Origin: Bacteroides gallinarum DSM 18171 = JCM 13658
GTDB taxonomy: Bacteria; Bacteroidota; Bacteroidia; Bacteroidales; Bacteroidaceae
Length of the DNA stretch: 64,000 nt
Reading direction: 5' to 3'
Assembly (NCBI RefSeq): GCF_000374365.1
Contig: NZ_KB894134.1
Location: 29,739-93,738 of the forward strand
In this document: positions 10,252-21,800 of the stretch, piece after piece
How the letters are laid out: the number at the start of each line of letters is the position of its first letter
Numbering within the stretch: the first letter of the stretch is position 1
Made by a program: the position numbers and the translations under genes
Notes under the pieces: generated by a model
Database searches by the model: none
What the model saw: only the letters and a program-made list of their open reading frames with translations
Told to the model about the DNA's origin: nothing

Positions 10252-10686
10252 TTACGCATTTTGATTTTGGATATCATAATCACGTCTAACCACAAACTTA
10301 GTTGTGATAGGAAGCTTCTGTGCAGCTAAGCGCAAAGCCTCTTTTGCGATTTCATAAGATACTCCTTCTGCTTCGATAATAATTCTACCCGGTGTAACAG
10401 GAGCAACGAATCCTTCCGGCGCACCCTTACCTTTACCCATACGTACATCAGCAGGTTTTCTTGTAATAGGTTTATCCGGAAAAATGCGAATCCAAATCTG
10501 TCCTTGACGTTGCATATATCTTGTCACTGCAATACGCGCAGCTTCAATCTGACGGCCTGTAATCCACTTCGTCTCCAAGGCCTTAATACCAAAAGAACCG
10601 AAAGCCAACTGGTTTCCTCTTTGGGCATTACCTTTTTGACGGCCTTTTTGTTGTCTTCTGAATTTTGTCTTTTTCGGTTGTAACAT
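10252..10686 (-). CDS. rplP: 50S ribosomal protein L16
   Basis: Large-subunit protein that helps position A-site tRNA. It has the conserved N-terminus [35 protein letters not shown] and [15 protein letters not shown]. Length 144 is normal. Confidence 0.98.
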   Translation of the reverse strand: MLQPKKTKFRRQQKGRQKGNAQRGNQLAFGSFGIKALETKWITGRQIEAARIAVTRYMQRQGQIWIRIFPDKPITRKPADVRMGKGKGAPEGFVAPVTPGRIIIEAEGVSYEIAKEALRLAAQKLPITTKFVVRRDYDIQNQNA

Positions 10687-10707
10687 AATTCCTAAAAATC
10701 AAATTCG

Positions 10708-11439
10708 TTAGCGATTATTTTTCTTTCTTTTGAAGTTCTTTCCGCCATTGTTTCCGCTATTGCTTCCACGACCACTTTCTTTGCTTTGTGTAAAGTTCGG
10801 AGCCAACTCTCTCTTACCATAAACTTCACCTCTACAAATCCAAACTTTAATACCGAGAAGACCGACTTTAGTCAATGCTTCCGCATGACAATAGTCAATG
10901 TCTGCCCTGAAAGTGTGCAACGGAGTTCTTCCTTCCTTATACATTTCAGAACGGGCCATTTCCGCACCATTCAAACGTCCTGAAATTTGAATCTTAATTC
11001 CTTCCGCACCCATACGCATAGTATTGGCGATAGCCATTTTGATAGCGCGGCGGTAGGCGATTTTACCTTCTACCTGGCGAGCGATGTTATTAGCCACGAT
11101 AACAGCATCCAACTCAGGTCTTTTCACTTCGAAGATATTAATCTGGATATCTTTATCGGTAACCTTCTTCAACTCTTCCTTCAACTTATCAACTTCCTGG
11201 CCACCCTTACCGATAATAATACCCGGACGTGCTGTACAAACGGTAATAGTCACGAGTTTCAGTGTACGTTCGATTACAATTCTTGAAACACTTGCTTTAG
11301 CAAGACGAGCGTTCAGATATTTACGAATCTTGCTATCTTCCAGCAAAGAGTCGCCGTAATTCTTTCCACCATACCAATTGGAATCCCATCCTCTGATAAT
11401 TCCTAAACGGTTGCTTATTGGATTAACTTTTTGTCCCAT
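10708..11439 (-). CDS. rpsC: 30S ribosomal protein S3
   Basis: mRNA-entry protein of the 30S subunit. It has a KH domain with the GXXG loop ([19 protein letters not shown], about residues 73-91) and the C-terminal S3 domain ([15 protein letters not shown] block [20 protein letters not shown]). The 243-residue protein ends in a Gly/Asn/Lys-rich tail. Confidence 0.98.
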   Translation of the reverse strand: MGQKVNPISNRLGIIRGWDSNWYGGKNYGDSLLEDSKIRKYLNARLAKASVSRIVIERTLKLVTITVCTARPGIIIGKGGQEVDKLKEELKKVTDKDIQINIFEVKRPELDAVIVANNIARQVEGKIAYRRAIKMAIANTMRMGAEGIKIQISGRLNGAEMARSEMYKEGRTPLHTFRADIDYCHAEALTKVGLLGIKVWICRGEVYGKRELAPNFTQSKESGRGSNSGNNGGKNFKRKKNNR

Positions 11440-11444
11440 TTACC

Positions 11445-11855
11445 TTAATTTTGATCTTCGTTATTACTTTTAGAACCAACGAACAACGTTACGTGGTTTG
11501 AACGTTTGCGGATTCTGTAACCTCTACCCTGCGGAGCCGGTCTCATTCTCTTGAGCGTAGCACCCCCATCAACAAAAATCTTGGTTACGAATAACTCGCC
11601 GCTTTCAGCTTTACGTTCGTTTTTCTGTTCCCAGTTAGCAATTGCAGAGCGCAGCAATTTTTCCACTCTGGCGGCAGCCTCCTTTGAGGAGAACTTCAAA
11701 ACACCGAGTGCTCTGTTCACCTCCATCCCACGAATCATGTCAGCCACGAGACGCATTTTACGGGGGGAAGTAGGAACATTTTGCAATTTCGCAAAATACA
11801 TGGTCTTAAGGGCTTCTTTTCTTTTTTCAGCCGATATTTTTTTTCTTGCTCCCAT
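11445..11855 (-). CDS. rplV: 50S ribosomal protein L22
   Basis: Protein that lines the exit tunnel through a long beta-hairpin. The core [20 protein letters not shown] and the hairpin region with [19 protein letters not shown] are typical. At 136 residues it has an N-terminal basic extension relative to E. coli (110). Confidence 0.98.
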   Translation of the reverse strand: MGARKKISAEKRKEALKTMYFAKLQNVPTSPRKMRLVADMIRGMEVNRALGVLKFSSKEAAARVEKLLRSAIANWEQKNERKAESGELFVTKIFVDGGATLKRMRPAPQGRGYRIRKRSNHVTLFVGSKSNNEDQN

Positions 11856-11891
11856 TATATTATTACTTTATTATTTCAGATAAATCCTGTT

Positions 11892-12161
11892 TTATTTCTT
11901 CTTGTTACCAGCGTGTCCTCTGAATGTACGAGTTGGGGCGAATTCGCCCAACTTGTGTCCTACCATATTTTCGGTAACATAAACAGGAATAAATTTATTT
12001 CCATTGTGAACTGCAACAGTATGGCCTACGAAATCAGGCGAAATCATTGAAGCTCTGGCCCAAGTCTTAACTACCACTTTCTTGCCCGATTCATTCATGG
12101 CAAGCACTTTTTTCTCAAGCTTAACGTTAATATACGGACCTTTTTTTAATGAACGACTCAT
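11892..12161 (-). CDS. rpsS: 30S ribosomal protein S19
   Basis: Head protein that complexes with S13. The 89 residues contain the start [19 protein letters not shown] and the signature [16 protein letters not shown]. It follows rplB by 20 nt. Confidence 0.98.
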   Translation of the reverse strand: MSRSLKKGPYINVKLEKKVLAMNESGKKVVVKTWARASMISPDFVGHTVAVHNGNKFIPVYVTENMVGHKLGEFAPTRTFRGHAGNKKK

Positions 12162-12181
12162 AATTTACTCAATTAATCAGA

Positions 12182-13006
12182 TTACTTCTTTCTTCTCTCA
12201 ATAATATACTTAGACGATTGTTTCTTCGGAGCTCTTGTCTTAAGACCCTTAGCATACAATCCCTTACGAGATCTCGGGTGTCCTCCTGAAGCACGTCCTT
12301 CACCACCACCCATCGGATGGTCAACCGGGTTCATAACAACACCACGGTTACGCGGACGACGTCCTAACCAACGAGAACGTCCAGCCTTACCTGAACTTTC
12401 CAATCCATGATCTGAGTTACCAACGCTACCGATAGTAGCCTTACATGTACTGAGAATCTGACGAACCTCACCAGAAGGCAACTTGATAACGCAGTATTTA
12501 CCTTCTCTTGAAGTCAACTGAGCGAAATTACCGGCCGAACGAACCAAAGCAGCACCCTGGCCCGGACGTAATTCGATATTATGAATTACAGTACCGACCG
12601 GAATATTCTGAAGCGGAAGTGCATTACCGATTTCCGGAGCAGCATTTTCACCAGACATTAAAGTCGCACCAACTTGCAATCCATTGGGAGCAATAATATA
12701 TCTTTTTTCACCATCTGCATAAAACAACAGAGCGATACGTGCCGAACGGTTCGGGTCGTATTCAATTGTTTTAACCACTGCAGGTACACCGTCTTTATTT
12801 CTCTTGAAGTCTACGATACGAATAACCTTCTTACTACCGCCACCGATGTAGCGCATGGTCATTTTACCGGTATTGTTACGACCACCGGTAGATTTCTTAC
12901 CAAATACAAGAGACTTTTCTGGTACTCGTGCAGTAATCTCTTCGAAAGTACCAATAATTTTATGTCTTTGCCCCGGTGTTGTGGGCTTAAATTTACGTAC
13001 TGCCAT
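12182..13006 (-). CDS. rplB: 50S ribosomal protein L2
   Basis: Primary 23S rRNA binder close to the peptidyl-transferase centre. The 274 residues include the KOW-like block and the universal C-terminal motif [20 protein letters not shown]. It lies between rplW and rpsS. Confidence 0.98.
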   Translation of the reverse strand: MAVRKFKPTTPGQRHKIIGTFEEITARVPEKSLVFGKKSTGGRNNTGKMTMRYIGGGSKKVIRIVDFKRNKDGVPAVVKTIEYDPNRSARIALLFYADGEKRYIIAPNGLQVGATLMSGENAAPEIGNALPLQNIPVGTVIHNIELRPGQGAALVRSAGNFAQLTSREGKYCVIKLPSGEVRQILSTCKATIGSVGNSDHGLESSGKAGRSRWLGRRPRNRGVVMNPVDHPMGGGEGRASGGHPRSRKGLYAKGLKTRAPKKQSSKYIIERRKK

Positions 13007-13011
13007 TTCTT

Positions 13012-13305
13012 TTAAATATTACTATAAAAATCAATAGTATCTCCTTCTTTCAACGTAACAACAGCTTTCTTATATGCATTTGTACGTCCATTGATGATAC
13101 CTGCACGTGTATAACGGCTTTTGTTCTTGCCGGCATAACGAATTGTGTTCACATCAACTACGGTAACGTTGTAAAGGGCTTCAACTTCGTTCTTAATTTC
13201 CAGTTTATTAGCTTCAGGACGCACGATAAAGCCGAAACGATTGTTCGCCTTATCAGTAATTGCAGTCATTTTCTCTGTCACTAACGGTTTAATAATAATT
13301 CCCAT
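13012..13305 (-). CDS. rplW: 50S ribosomal protein L23
   Basis: Tunnel-exit docking site for trigger factor and SRP. The 97 residues start [16 protein letters not shown] and contain [20 protein letters not shown]. It is 5 nt ahead of rplB. Confidence 0.97.
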   Translation of the reverse strand: MGIIIKPLVTEKMTAITDKANNRFGFIVRPEANKLEIKNEVEALYNVTVVDVNTIRYAGKNKSRYTRAGIINGRTNAYKKAVVTLKEGDTIDFYSNI

Positions 13306-13321
13306 TATTTAAGCCTCCTTT

Positions 13322-13948
13322 TTACATTAAGATATTGTCGATAGCAGGAAGTGCGCTTTCAGTAAACACAACAACTCCGGCGTCCAATACTCTGTAAGTA
13401 TTTAACCCTGAGATAGTCTGCACATTAGCACCTTTCACGTTACGAGCCGACAAATATACGTTTTTATTTGCTTCCGGTAAAATCATAAGCAGCTTTTTAT
13501 CAGAAACTTTAAGATTTTTTGTCATAGCAACAAAATCTTTCGTCTTAGGAGCTTCAAAATTGAAGTCCTCCACTACAACGATAGCATTATTCTGAGCCTT
13601 ATATGCCAAAGCCGACTTACGTGCCAAAGCCTTTACTTTCTTATTCAGCTTGAAGTAATAATCTCTCGGTTTCGGACCGAATACGCGTCCACCACCTACA
13701 AGTACCGGTGAGTTCATGTCACCACGACGTGCACCGCCGCCGCCTTTCTGACGACCGATTTTACGAGTAGAACCGCTGATTTCACTTCTTTCCTTTGATT
13801 TATGTGTACCCTGACGCTGGTTAGCCATAAACTGTTTAACGTCCAAGTAGATAGCGTGGTCGTTGGGCTCAATTCCGAAGATAGACTCGTTTAACGTAAT
13901 CTTTCTCCCAGTGTCTTCACCTTTAATGTTATATACGTTAACTTCCAT
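13322..13948 (-). CDS. rplD: 50S ribosomal protein L4
   Basis: Tunnel protein; in E. coli it also controls the S10 operon. The block [19 protein letters not shown], the glycine-rich tunnel loop ([20 protein letters not shown]) and the C-terminal Rossmann-like part are visible. Its start overlaps the rplC stop by one base. Confidence 0.98.
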   Translation of the reverse strand: MEVNVYNIKGEDTGRKITLNESIFGIEPNDHAIYLDVKQFMANQRQGTHKSKERSEISGSTRKIGRQKGGGGARRGDMNSPVLVGGGRVFGPKPRDYYFKLNKKVKALARKSALAYKAQNNAIVVVEDFNFEAPKTKDFVAMTKNLKVSDKKLLMILPEANKNVYLSARNVKGANVQTISGLNTYRVLDAGVVVFTESALPAIDNILM

Positions 13949-14565
13949 TATTTCTCAATTATTACGATTGAACCTTTGCAACCAGGAACAGAACCTTTAA
14001 TTAAAAGAAGATTGTGCTCCGCGATTACTTTTAATACTTGCAGGTTTTGAACAGTTACCCTGTCTCCGCCAAGCTGTCCACCCATACGCATACCTTTAAA
14101 TACCTTTGCAGGGTAAGAACAAGCACCGATAGAACCCGGCTTACGAGCACGGTTGTGCTGACCGTGAGTAGTCTGACCTACACCACCGAAACCATGGCGT
14201 TTCACAACACCCTGGAAACCCTTACCTTTAGAAGTACCTACAACGTCGACAAAATCAACGCCTTCGAACAACTCTACGGTAACAGTATCACCCAGATTCA
14301 ACTCTTTCTCAAATTCTTTGAACTCAGCCAAGTGTTTCTTGGGAGTTACTCCAGCTTTCTTGAAGTGCCCCATGAGAGGCTTTGTAGTGTGTTTTTCCTT
14401 TTTGTCCTGGAAACCCAACTGAACAGCTTCATAGCCGTCCTTTTCTACAGTTTTCACTTGAGTAACAACACAAGGACCTGCTTCGATAACAGTGCATGGT
14501 ACATTCTTACCCTCGGCACTGAAAACGGATGTCATTCCGATTTTTTTTCCTAATAATCCTGGCAT
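13948..14565 (-). CDS. rplC: 50S ribosomal protein L3
   Basis: Early-assembling 23S rRNA binder whose extended loop approaches the peptidyl-transferase centre. The loop [20 protein letters not shown] and the block [20 protein letters not shown] are clear. The 205-residue length is normal. Confidence 0.98.
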   Translation of the reverse strand: MPGLLGKKIGMTSVFSAEGKNVPCTVIEAGPCVVTQVKTVEKDGYEAVQLGFQDKKEKHTTKPLMGHFKKAGVTPKKHLAEFKEFEKELNLGDTVTVELFEGVDFVDVVGTSKGKGFQGVVKRHGFGGVGQTTHGQHNRARKPGSIGACSYPAKVFKGMRMGGQLGGDRVTVQNLQVLKVIAEHNLLLIKGSVPGCKGSIVIIEK

Positions 14566-14584
14566 TTCACTTAATTTTTAATAC

Positions 14585-14890
14585 TTACACTTTGATTTCT
14601 ACTTCCACACCACTCGGTAACTCCAACTTCATCAGAGCGTCTACAGTCTTAGCTGTTGAGCTATAGATGTCAATCAGTCTCTTATAAGAAGAGAGCTCGA
14701 ATTGTTCACGCGACTTCTTGTTAACGAAAGTCGAACGGTTTACGGTAAAGATACGCTTATGCGTAGGAAGAGGAATCGGACCGCTAACGATAGCGCCCGT
14801 TGTCTTCACCGTTCTTACAATCTTCTCAGCCGATTTGTCAACCAAGTTGTGGTCGTAAGATTTCAGTTTGATTCTAATTTTTTGACTCAT
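14585..14890 (-). CDS. rpsJ: 30S ribosomal protein S10
   Basis: 30S head protein, also NusE in transcription antitermination. The 101 residues hold the family blocks [20 protein letters not shown] and [18 protein letters not shown]. It is the first gene of the S10 cluster, separated from fusA by a 90-nt gap that contains a hairpin. Confidence 0.98.
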   Translation of the reverse strand: MSQKIRIKLKSYDHNLVDKSAEKIVRTVKTTGAIVSGPIPLPTHKRIFTVNRSTFVNKKSREQFELSSYKRLIDIYSSTAKTVDALMKLELPSGVEVEIKV

Positions 14891-14930
14891 TACTGTCTTA
14901 ATTATTAATAGTGTTATTATATAAGATAAA

Positions 14931-14968
14931 GTTCCGTAGGTTAAGAGTCATTCGCTAACCTACGGACT
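14931..14968 (-). terminator. hairpin between fusA and rpsJ
   Basis: A perfect 10-bp inverted repeat (14934-14943 with 14956-14965, 12-nt loop) occupies the fusA-rpsJ gap. On the minus strand it is followed only by short T tracts. It could act as a partial terminator or attenuator between the str and S10 parts, or as an RNA processing site. Confidence 0.5.
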
Positions 14969-14980
14969 TCAGTTATTTTA

Positions 14981-17098
14981 TCAGATTAAGTCTGTACGAC
15001 CTTTCACTTCTTCCAATACTGCCTTAGCAATAGAATTGGAAACCTGGGCATGGTGAGAGTACACCATTGAAGAAGTTGCACGACCGGAAGTGATAGTACG
15101 CAACGCCGTTACGTAGCCGAACATTTCTGCCAGCGGAACCATTGCCTTCACGATACGGGCACCGGAGCGGCTCGATTCCATACCTTCCACCTGACCGCGA
15201 CGCTTATTCAAGTCACCGATAACATCACCCATGTTTTCCTCCGGAGTAACAACCTCCAGCTTCATGATAGGCTCCATAAGTACCGGACCTGCCTTAGCAC
15301 AAGCATTCTTATATGCCTGGATAGCACAGATTTCGAATGACAACTGGTCAGAGTCAACCGGGTGGAAAGAACCGTCAATCAGAGTCACTTTCAGTGAATC
15401 CAGCGGATATCCTGCCAATACACCGTTCTTCATTGCAGTCGTAAAGCCTTTCTGCACAGACGGGATGAATTCCTTAGGGATGTTACCACCCTTCACTTCA
15501 TCGACAAACTGCAAGCCGCCCTGAGTAAAGTCCTCATCGACCGGACCGATGTTCACGATAATATCTGCAAACTTACCACGACCACCAGACTGTTTCTTGT
15601 AAACTTCGCGCAAGTTAACAGTCTTCGTAATAGCCTCCTTATAGTTAACCTGCGGCTTACCCTGGTTACATTCAACCTTGAACTCACGTTTCAGACGGTC
15701 GATGATGATATCCAAATGAAGCTCACCCATACCGGAGATAACCGTCTGACCTGTCTGTTCGTCAGTCTTAACCGTAAACGTCGGGTCTTCTTCAGCCAAT
15801 TTAGCCAAACCGTTGGACAGCTTATCCATATCCTTCTGAGTCTTAGGCTCAACTGCGATACCGATTACCGGTTCGGGGAAGTCCATAGATTCCAATACAA
15901 TCGGTGCAGTCTCGTCACACAGCGTATCGCCCGTATGGATATCTTTGAAACCTACCCCTGCACCAATATCACCGGCTCCAATCACCTCAACAGGATTCTG
16001 CTTGTTCGAGTGCATCTGGAACAGACGGGAAACACGCTCTTTCTTACCGGAACGAGAGTTGTAAATATAAGAACCTGCTTCAATCTTACCGGAATAAACG
16101 CGGAAGAAAGTCAAACGGCCTACATACGGGTCGGTTGCAATCTTGAACGCCAAGGCAGCAGTTTTCTCATCATCATCCGGTCTGCGGTCCTCTTCAGCAC
16201 CCGTCTCAGGATTAGTACCTATGATATTCGGAGTATCCAGCGGAGAAGGCAAGAATGCACAAACATAGTCGAGCAATGTCTGTACACCCTTATTCTTGAA
16301 TGAAGAACCGCACAGCATCGGAACGACTGCCATTTGCACGGTAGCATTACGGAGAGCTCTCAAGATTTCCTCCTCTGTGATAGTAGAAGGGTCTTCGAAA
16401 TATTTCTCCATTAAAGCGTCGTCGAACTCAGCAACTTTTTCGAGCATCTTATCTCTCCATTCATTTGCTTCGTCTACCAGATTAGCCGGGATTTCTTCCA
16501 CAGAATAATCAGCACCCATAGTCTCATCATGCCAGTAGATAGCTTTCATTTTGATAAGGTCAACCAAACCCTTGAAAGTTTCTTCTGCGCCGATAGGTAT
16601 AACGATAGGGCACGGATTAGCTCCCAAAACATCCTTCATCTGACGAACAACCTCGAAGAAGTCAGCACCCGAACGGTCCATTTTATTCACGTAACCGATA
16701 CGCGGCACATTATATTTGTCAGCCTGACGCCAAACAGTTTCAGATTGCGGTTCAACACCACCTACTGCACAGTAGGTAGCCACAGCTCCGTCGAGGATAC
16801 GCAGAGAACGTTCCACCTCGGCAGTAAAGTCAACGTGTCCCGGAGTGTCAATCAAGTTGATTTTATAAGTATTACCGGCATATTGCCAACGAGTGGTAGT
16901 AGCAGCAGAAGTAATAGTAATACCACGCTCCTGTTCCTGCTCCATCCAGTCCATTGTAGCGGCACCGTCGTGAACTTCACCGATTTTGTGGGTCAAACCC
17001 GTATAAAACAAAATACGTTCAGAGGTTGTCGTTTTTCCGGCATCGATATGAGCCATGATACCGATATTACGTGTTAAATGTAAATCATGCTTTGCCAT
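14981..17098 (-). CDS. fusA: elongation factor G
   Basis: Ribosomal translocase GTPase. G1 is AHIDAGKTT (residues 16-24), G3 is DTPGHVDF and G4 is NKMD; domains II-V follow to residue 705, with the domain IV/V blocks expected for EF-G1 (VNYKEAI and [18 protein letters not shown]). The N-terminus [20 protein letters not shown] fits the common start. It is downstream of rpsL-rpsG, as in the str operon. Confidence 0.98.
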   Translation of the reverse strand: MAKHDLHLTRNIGIMAHIDAGKTTTSERILFYTGLTHKIGEVHDGAATMDWMEQEQERGITITSAATTTRWQYAGNTYKINLIDTPGHVDFTAEVERSLRILDGAVATYCAVGGVEPQSETVWRQADKYNVPRIGYVNKMDRSGADFFEVVRQMKDVLGANPCPIVIPIGAEETFKGLVDLIKMKAIYWHDETMGADYSVEEIPANLVDEANEWRDKMLEKVAEFDDALMEKYFEDPSTITEEEILRALRNATVQMAVVPMLCGSSFKNKGVQTLLDYVCAFLPSPLDTPNIIGTNPETGAEEDRRPDDDEKTAALAFKIATDPYVGRLTFFRVYSGKIEAGSYIYNSRSGKKERVSRLFQMHSNKQNPVEVIGAGDIGAGVGFKDIHTGDTLCDETAPIVLESMDFPEPVIGIAVEPKTQKDMDKLSNGLAKLAEEDPTFTVKTDEQTGQTVISGMGELHLDIIIDRLKREFKVECNQGKPQVNYKEAITKTVNLREVYKKQSGGRGKFADIIVNIGPVDEDFTQGGLQFVDEVKGGNIPKEFIPSVQKGFTTAMKNGVLAGYPLDSLKVTLIDGSFHPVDSDQLSFEICAIQAYKNACAKAGPVLMEPIMKLEVVTPEENMGDVIGDLNKRRGQVEGMESSRSGARIVKAMVPLAEMFGYVTALRTITSGRATSSMVYSHHAQVSNSIAKAVLEEVKGRTDLI

Positions 17099-17155
17099 TT
17101 TCTAATTCCTTTTACTTTAAGTTTTTAATCTTTGATTAGTCAGTCTCTTATAGTA

Positions 17156-17632
17156 TTAGAATCTGAAATGAGCAAATGCGCGGTTGGCCTCTGCCATTCT
17201 GTGCATATCTTCTTTACGTTTGAAAGCACCGCCTTGTTCATTGAAAGCATCCATGATTTCAGCAGCCAGCTTATCAGCCATTGACTTACCACCACGTTTA
17301 CGGGCAAAGATAATCAAGTTCTTCATAGAAATTGATTCCTTGCGGTCAGGACGGATTTCAGTAGGAACTTGGAAAGTAGCACCACCTACACGGCGAGACT
17401 TTACTTCCACTTGAGGAGTCACATTGTCCAAAGCTTTTTTCCAGATTTCAAGAGCTGATTTCTCTTCATTCTGCATTTTGTTCTTCACTGTTTCCAAAGC
17501 AGCATAGAAGATTTCATAAGAGGTATTCTTCTTTCCGTCGTACATCAAGTGGTTCACGAACTTGGAAACTTTCACATCGTTAAAAACGGGATCCGGAAGG
17601 ATAATACGTTTTTTAGGTTTTGCTTTTCTCAT
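17156..17632 (-). CDS. rpsG: 30S ribosomal protein S7
   Basis: Primary 3' domain 16S rRNA binder. The 158 residues start [19 protein letters not shown] and carry [20 protein letters not shown]. The 153-nt gap to rpsL is long; this is where E. coli S7 binds its own mRNA, but I could not define a comparable structure here. Confidence 0.98.
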   Translation of the reverse strand: MRKAKPKKRIILPDPVFNDVKVSKFVNHLMYDGKKNTSYEIFYAALETVKNKMQNEEKSALEIWKKALDNVTPQVEVKSRRVGGATFQVPTEIRPDRKESISMKNLIIFARKRGGKSMADKLAAEIMDAFNEQGGAFKRKEDMHRMAEANRAFAHFRF

Positions 17633-17785
17633 TTGTCTGAAAGAATAATGTTTTTCGTTTTTGGCTGTTTACTTCTGTTTTCTTCAACTCCCCCTCCGGA
17701 GAATTTACTCAACCTTTAGCATTTCCAACAAACTAAAACGTAAGTTATTACTTTTAATTTTACAGTTTTCAGTTTAGCCGCTTAA

Positions 17786-18187
17786 TTATTTCTTCTTAGC
17801 GGGAGCAGCTTGTCCCGGTTTCGGACGCTTAGCACCGTATTTAGAACGTCTTTGAGTACGGTTAGCAACACCGGCGGTATCCAAAGTACCACGAACGATG
17901 TGATAACGTACACCCGGAAGGTCTTTCACACGACCGCCGCGTACCAATACGATTGAGTGCTCCTGCAAGTTATGGCCTTCCCCCGGTATATAAGAGTTCA
18001 CCTCTTTACCGTTAGTCAAACGTACACGAGCTACTTTACGCATAGCTGAATTCGGTTTGTTCGGAGTGGTAGTGTACACTCTCACGCAAACGCCACGTCT
18101 TTGAGGACAAGAATCCAAGGCGGGAGACTTACTTTTCTCTACCAAAACCTCGCGTCCTTTTCTTACTAATTGCTGAATTGTAGGCAT
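17786..18187 (-). CDS. rpsL: 30S ribosomal protein S12, Asn at position 43
   Basis: Decoding-centre protein. The alignment with E. coli S12 is unambiguous and gap-free through the streptomycin loop (C27, P28, R31, G32, Y38, TTTP 39-42). Position 43 is Asn (codon AAC, 18059-18061) where E. coli has Lys; Lys44 and the second loop (GGRVKDLPG, with Lys88) are unchanged. Substitutions at Lys43, including Asn, are known streptomycin-resistance changes in other bacteria. The 133-residue protein ends in a Pro/Ala/Lys tail. Promoter-like elements lie about 65-95 nt upstream. Confidence 0.98.
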   Translation of the reverse strand: MPTIQQLVRKGREVLVEKSKSPALDSCPQRRGVCVRVYTTTPNKPNSAMRKVARVRLTNGKEVNSYIPGEGHNLQEHSIVLVRGGRVKDLPGVRYHIVRGTLDTAGVANRTQRRSKYGAKRPKPGQAAPAKKK

Positions 18188-18250
18188 TTTAATTGTTTTT
18201 AATTATATATTATTGTTTATATTAATTCAAAACTATACACTTTTGGGCTG

Positions 18251-18280
18251 CAAAGATACTAATAAGTTTTGAATAATCAA
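18251..18280 (-). promoter_or_regulatory. promoter of the rpsL (str) operon
   Basis: On the minus strand TTG (18278-18280) is followed after 19 nt by TATCTTTG (18251-18258), matching the Bacteroides -33/-7 consensus (TTTG or TTG, 19-21 nt, TAnnTTTG). Transcription would start about 55-60 nt before rpsL. Confidence 0.75.
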
Positions 18281-18304
18281 TGCACTACAAGTTTTTTTTT
18301 GATT

Positions 18305-18616
18305 TTATGCTTCACCCTTAATGTTGGGCAACGGCGGAAGCGGTTGTTCGTCCGGCATGCGGATGGGCCCGAAAGCACGCTCATATTTAACGATATTCTC
18401 TTCGAGTGCACGCAGCAGACGTTTGGCATGTTCGGGCGCCAATACAATGCGCGACTGTACTCCGGCTTTGGGCATACCCGGCATTACCCTTACAAAATCC
18501 ACGATAAACTCCGCACTGGAATGAGTGATAATGGCAAGATTGGCATACGTACCCTGCGCCACTTCTTCTTTCAGTTCTATTTGCAACTGTCCGTTATTAT
18601 TTTCCTGATTTTCCAT
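18305..18616 (-). CDS. DUF3467 family protein
   Basis: A 103-residue protein that I recognise as DUF3467; the family has no settled function. Features: charged N-terminus, the core YANLAIITHSSAEFIVDFVR (residues 24-43), RIVLAPEHAKRLLRALEEN, and a Pro-rich C-terminus. No signal peptide or membrane segment. It sits between the rpoC terminator and the rpsL promoter and has its own promoter, so it is expressed beside, but not necessarily with, the polymerase and str operons. Confidence 0.85.
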   Translation of the reverse strand: MENQENNNGQLQIELKEEVAQGTYANLAIITHSSAEFIVDFVRVMPGMPKAGVQSRIVLAPEHAKRLLRALEENIVKYERAFGPIRMPDEQPLPPLPNIKGEA

Positions 18617-18643
18617 ATATGCATCATATTATAATGTAGGAAG

Positions 18644-18675
18644 CAAATATACGCCTTTCATGCAGAACACGCAAA
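18644..18675 (-). promoter_or_regulatory. promoter of the DUF3467 gene
   Basis: On the minus strand TTTG (18672-18675) and TATATTTG (18644-18651) are separated by 20 nt, a full match to the Bacteroides promoter consensus. It starts transcription roughly 20-25 nt ahead of the DUF3467 start codon. Confidence 0.75.
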
Positions 18676-18805
18676 ATACTCCCGGACAAAAACAAACGCA
18701 TAAGACGAAGAAAAAGAACCGGAGCCTGCAAAACAAACCTCTGCATCGAATTGCAACATCCAAATCCCATACCTTCACCCTAATGAAACTTAGATATACA
18801 AGAAA

Positions 18806-18843
18806 CAAAAAAAAGAAGAGAACCTTTAACAAAGTCCTCTTCT
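18806..18843 (-). terminator. intrinsic terminator after rpoC
   Basis: About 42 nt past the rpoC stop, a 12-bp stem with wobble pairs (18832-18843 with 18814-18825, 6-nt loop) is followed by a run of T on the minus strand. This closes the rpoBC transcript. The remaining sequence to the DUF3467 promoter (18676-18805) shows nothing else I can support. Confidence 0.85.
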
Positions 18844-18884
18844 TCCATTATAAAATTCACTGATTGTATTAACGCAGCATAATA

Positions 18885-21800
18885 TTATTCCTCTACTTTA
18901 TCATCAACAGCATAGTCGAGCACCGTTTTCTTGTTGGCTAGCATACGGTCGTACTCCTCTTTCGAACCGACAATAATCTTATCAAATTCACGCTGTCCCG
19001 TACCGGCAGGAATCAGGTGACCGCAAATAACGTTCTCCTTCATACCTTCCAGACGGTCTACCTTACCGTTGATAGCAGCCTCGTTAAGCACCTTCGTCGT
19101 TTCCTGGAAGGAAGCGGCAGACATGAAGCTCGAAGTCTGCAAAGCAGCACGGGTAATACCCTGAAGAATCTGTGTAGAAGTAGCAGGAACCGCATCGCGT
19201 ACCGTAACAGGCTTCAAGTCGCGGCGCTTCAACATAGAATTCTCGTCGCGCAACTTACGGGCGGTAACAATCTGCCCCGGTTGCAGGTTCTGAGAATCTC
19301 CGGCATCCACTACCACCTTCTTGCCCCAGATACGGTCATTCTCTTCCATGAACTCGAGCTTGTCCACTACCTGTTGTTCCAGGAAGCGGGTATCGCCCGG
19401 CTCGTCGATTTCGACCTTACGCATCATCTGGCGGACGATGATTTCGAAATGCTTATCGTTAATCTTCACACCCTGCAAGCGGTAAACATCCTGTACTTCG
19501 TTCACGATATATTCCTGTACGGCAGTAGGACCTTTAATGGCAAGGATGTCGGCAGGCGTAATAGCACCGTCGGACAAAGGCGTACCGGCGCGTACATAAT
19601 CGTTCTCCTGTACCAGAATCTGCTTGGACAGCGGTACGAGATATTTCTTAACCTCACCGCCCTTGGAAGTTACGATGATTTCACGGTTACCGCGTTTCAC
19701 CTTACCCATTGTAACCTCACCGTCGATTTCGGAAACCACAGCAGGGTTAGACGGATTACGTGCCTCGAACAACTCAGTAACACGAGGAAGACCACCCGTG
19801 ATATCACCCGCCTTACCGACGGCACGCGGAATCTTCACGATTACTTCACCGGCTTTTACTTTCTGCCCGTCCTCTACCACCACGTGGCCACCCACAGGGA
19901 GGTTATAAGTACGGATAAGCTCGCCGTCTTCGGTCATAATGTGTGCGGTAGGCACTTTCGTCTTGTCCTTGGACTCGATGATGATAATTTCACGCAAACC
20001 AGTAGACTCATCGGACTCTACCTTATAAGTAACGTTCTCGATAACACCCTCAAACTCAATCTTACCGGTAGCTTCGGTAATGATAACCGCGTTGAACGGG
20101 TCCCAACGGGCAATGAGCTTGCCTTTCTCTACCACTTCGCCGTCGGCCGCATAAAGCGTAGAACCGTAAGGAACATTGTGCGTAGAAAGTACGATACCCG
20201 TATTGACGTCTACGAAACGTACTTCAGCCAAACGGCCTACCACTACTTTTGCAGGTTCGCCTGCTTCGTCGATAACATCTACCGTACGGAGTTCTTCGAA
20301 TTCCAGGCGGGAAGGATTCTTGGCAACGATACTTGCATTGGCAGCGATGTTGGCTGCCGTACCACCGGCGTGGAATGTACGCAACGTCAACTGCGTACCC
20401 GGCTCACCGATAGACTGTGCAGCGATTACGCCGACAGCTTCGCCCTTCTGAACCATGCGGCTGGTAGCCAGGTTACGTCCGTAACACTTGGCACAGACAC
20501 CTTTCTTGGATTCGCAAGTCAATACAGAACGGATTTCGACGCTCTCAATCGGAGAGTCTTCAATCTTCTGTGCAATGGCCTCGGTGATTTCCTCACCACC
20601 TGCAACAAGTAACTCGCCGGTTGTAGGATGAACTATATCATGCACGGACACACGTCCCAGAATACGTTCGTACAGGGTGGCGATTGTCTCATCGTTATTC
20701 TTCAAAGCCGTACAAACCAATCCGCGAAGCGTACCGCAGTCTTCTTCATTAATAATCACATCGTGGGAAACATCGACCAGACGACGGGTCAGGTATCCGG
20801 CATCGGCCGTCTTCAAAGCCGTATCGGCAAGACCCTTACGAGCACCGTGGGTAGAGATAAAGTACTCCAACACGGAAAGACCTTCCTTAAAGTTAGAAAG
20901 AATCGGGTTCTCGATAATCTGGCCGCCTTCGGCACCTGCTTTCTGAGGCTTCGCCATCAAACCGCGCATACCGGAAAGCTGACGAATCTGCTCCTTAGAA
21001 CCACGGGCTCCGGAATCCAACATCATGTATACGGAATTGAATCCCTGGTCATCGCTCGAAATGGTCTTCATCAGGATGTTCGACAACTCCGAGTTTACAT
21101 GTGTCCAAATATCGATTACCTGGTTGTAACGCTCATTGTTGGTGATGAAACCCATGTTATAATTGTTGATTACCTGCTCTACCTCCTCGTAACCTTTCTG
21201 TACAAGCGCCTCTTTCTCCTCGGGGATGATAATATCGCCCAAGTTGAACGAAAGACCGCCCTTGAAAGCCATGTAGTAACCGAGGTTCTTGATTCCGTCG
21301 AGGAATTCGGCAGCCTCTGCCACACCACAAACTTTGATTACGTGGCTGATAATGTCACGGAGCGACTTCTTGGAGATAATCGTATTGATATAACCAGCCT
21401 TGGCAGGAACGATTTCGTTTACGATAACACGGCCTACCGAAGTATCGTGCATCATCTTGTCTACCACATTGCCGTTTTCATCGACATCTTTCACGATTAC
21501 GCTGATAGGTGCATGGATGTCGCATTTGCCTTCGTTATAAGCAATCAGTGCTTCTTCGGGACCGTAGAAAGTAAGCCCTTCGCCCTTAGCTCCCTTACGC
21601 AACTTGGTGATGTAGTACAAGCCGAGTACCATATCCTGTGCAGGCACTGTAATAGGCGCACCGTTGGCAGGATTCAAGATGTTATGAGACTGGAGCATCA
21701 ACATTTGCGCTTCCAAAATAGCTTCGTTGCTCAAAGGCAAGTGAACAGCCATCTGGTCACCGTCGAAGTCGGCATTGAATGCCGTACATGCCAACGGGTG

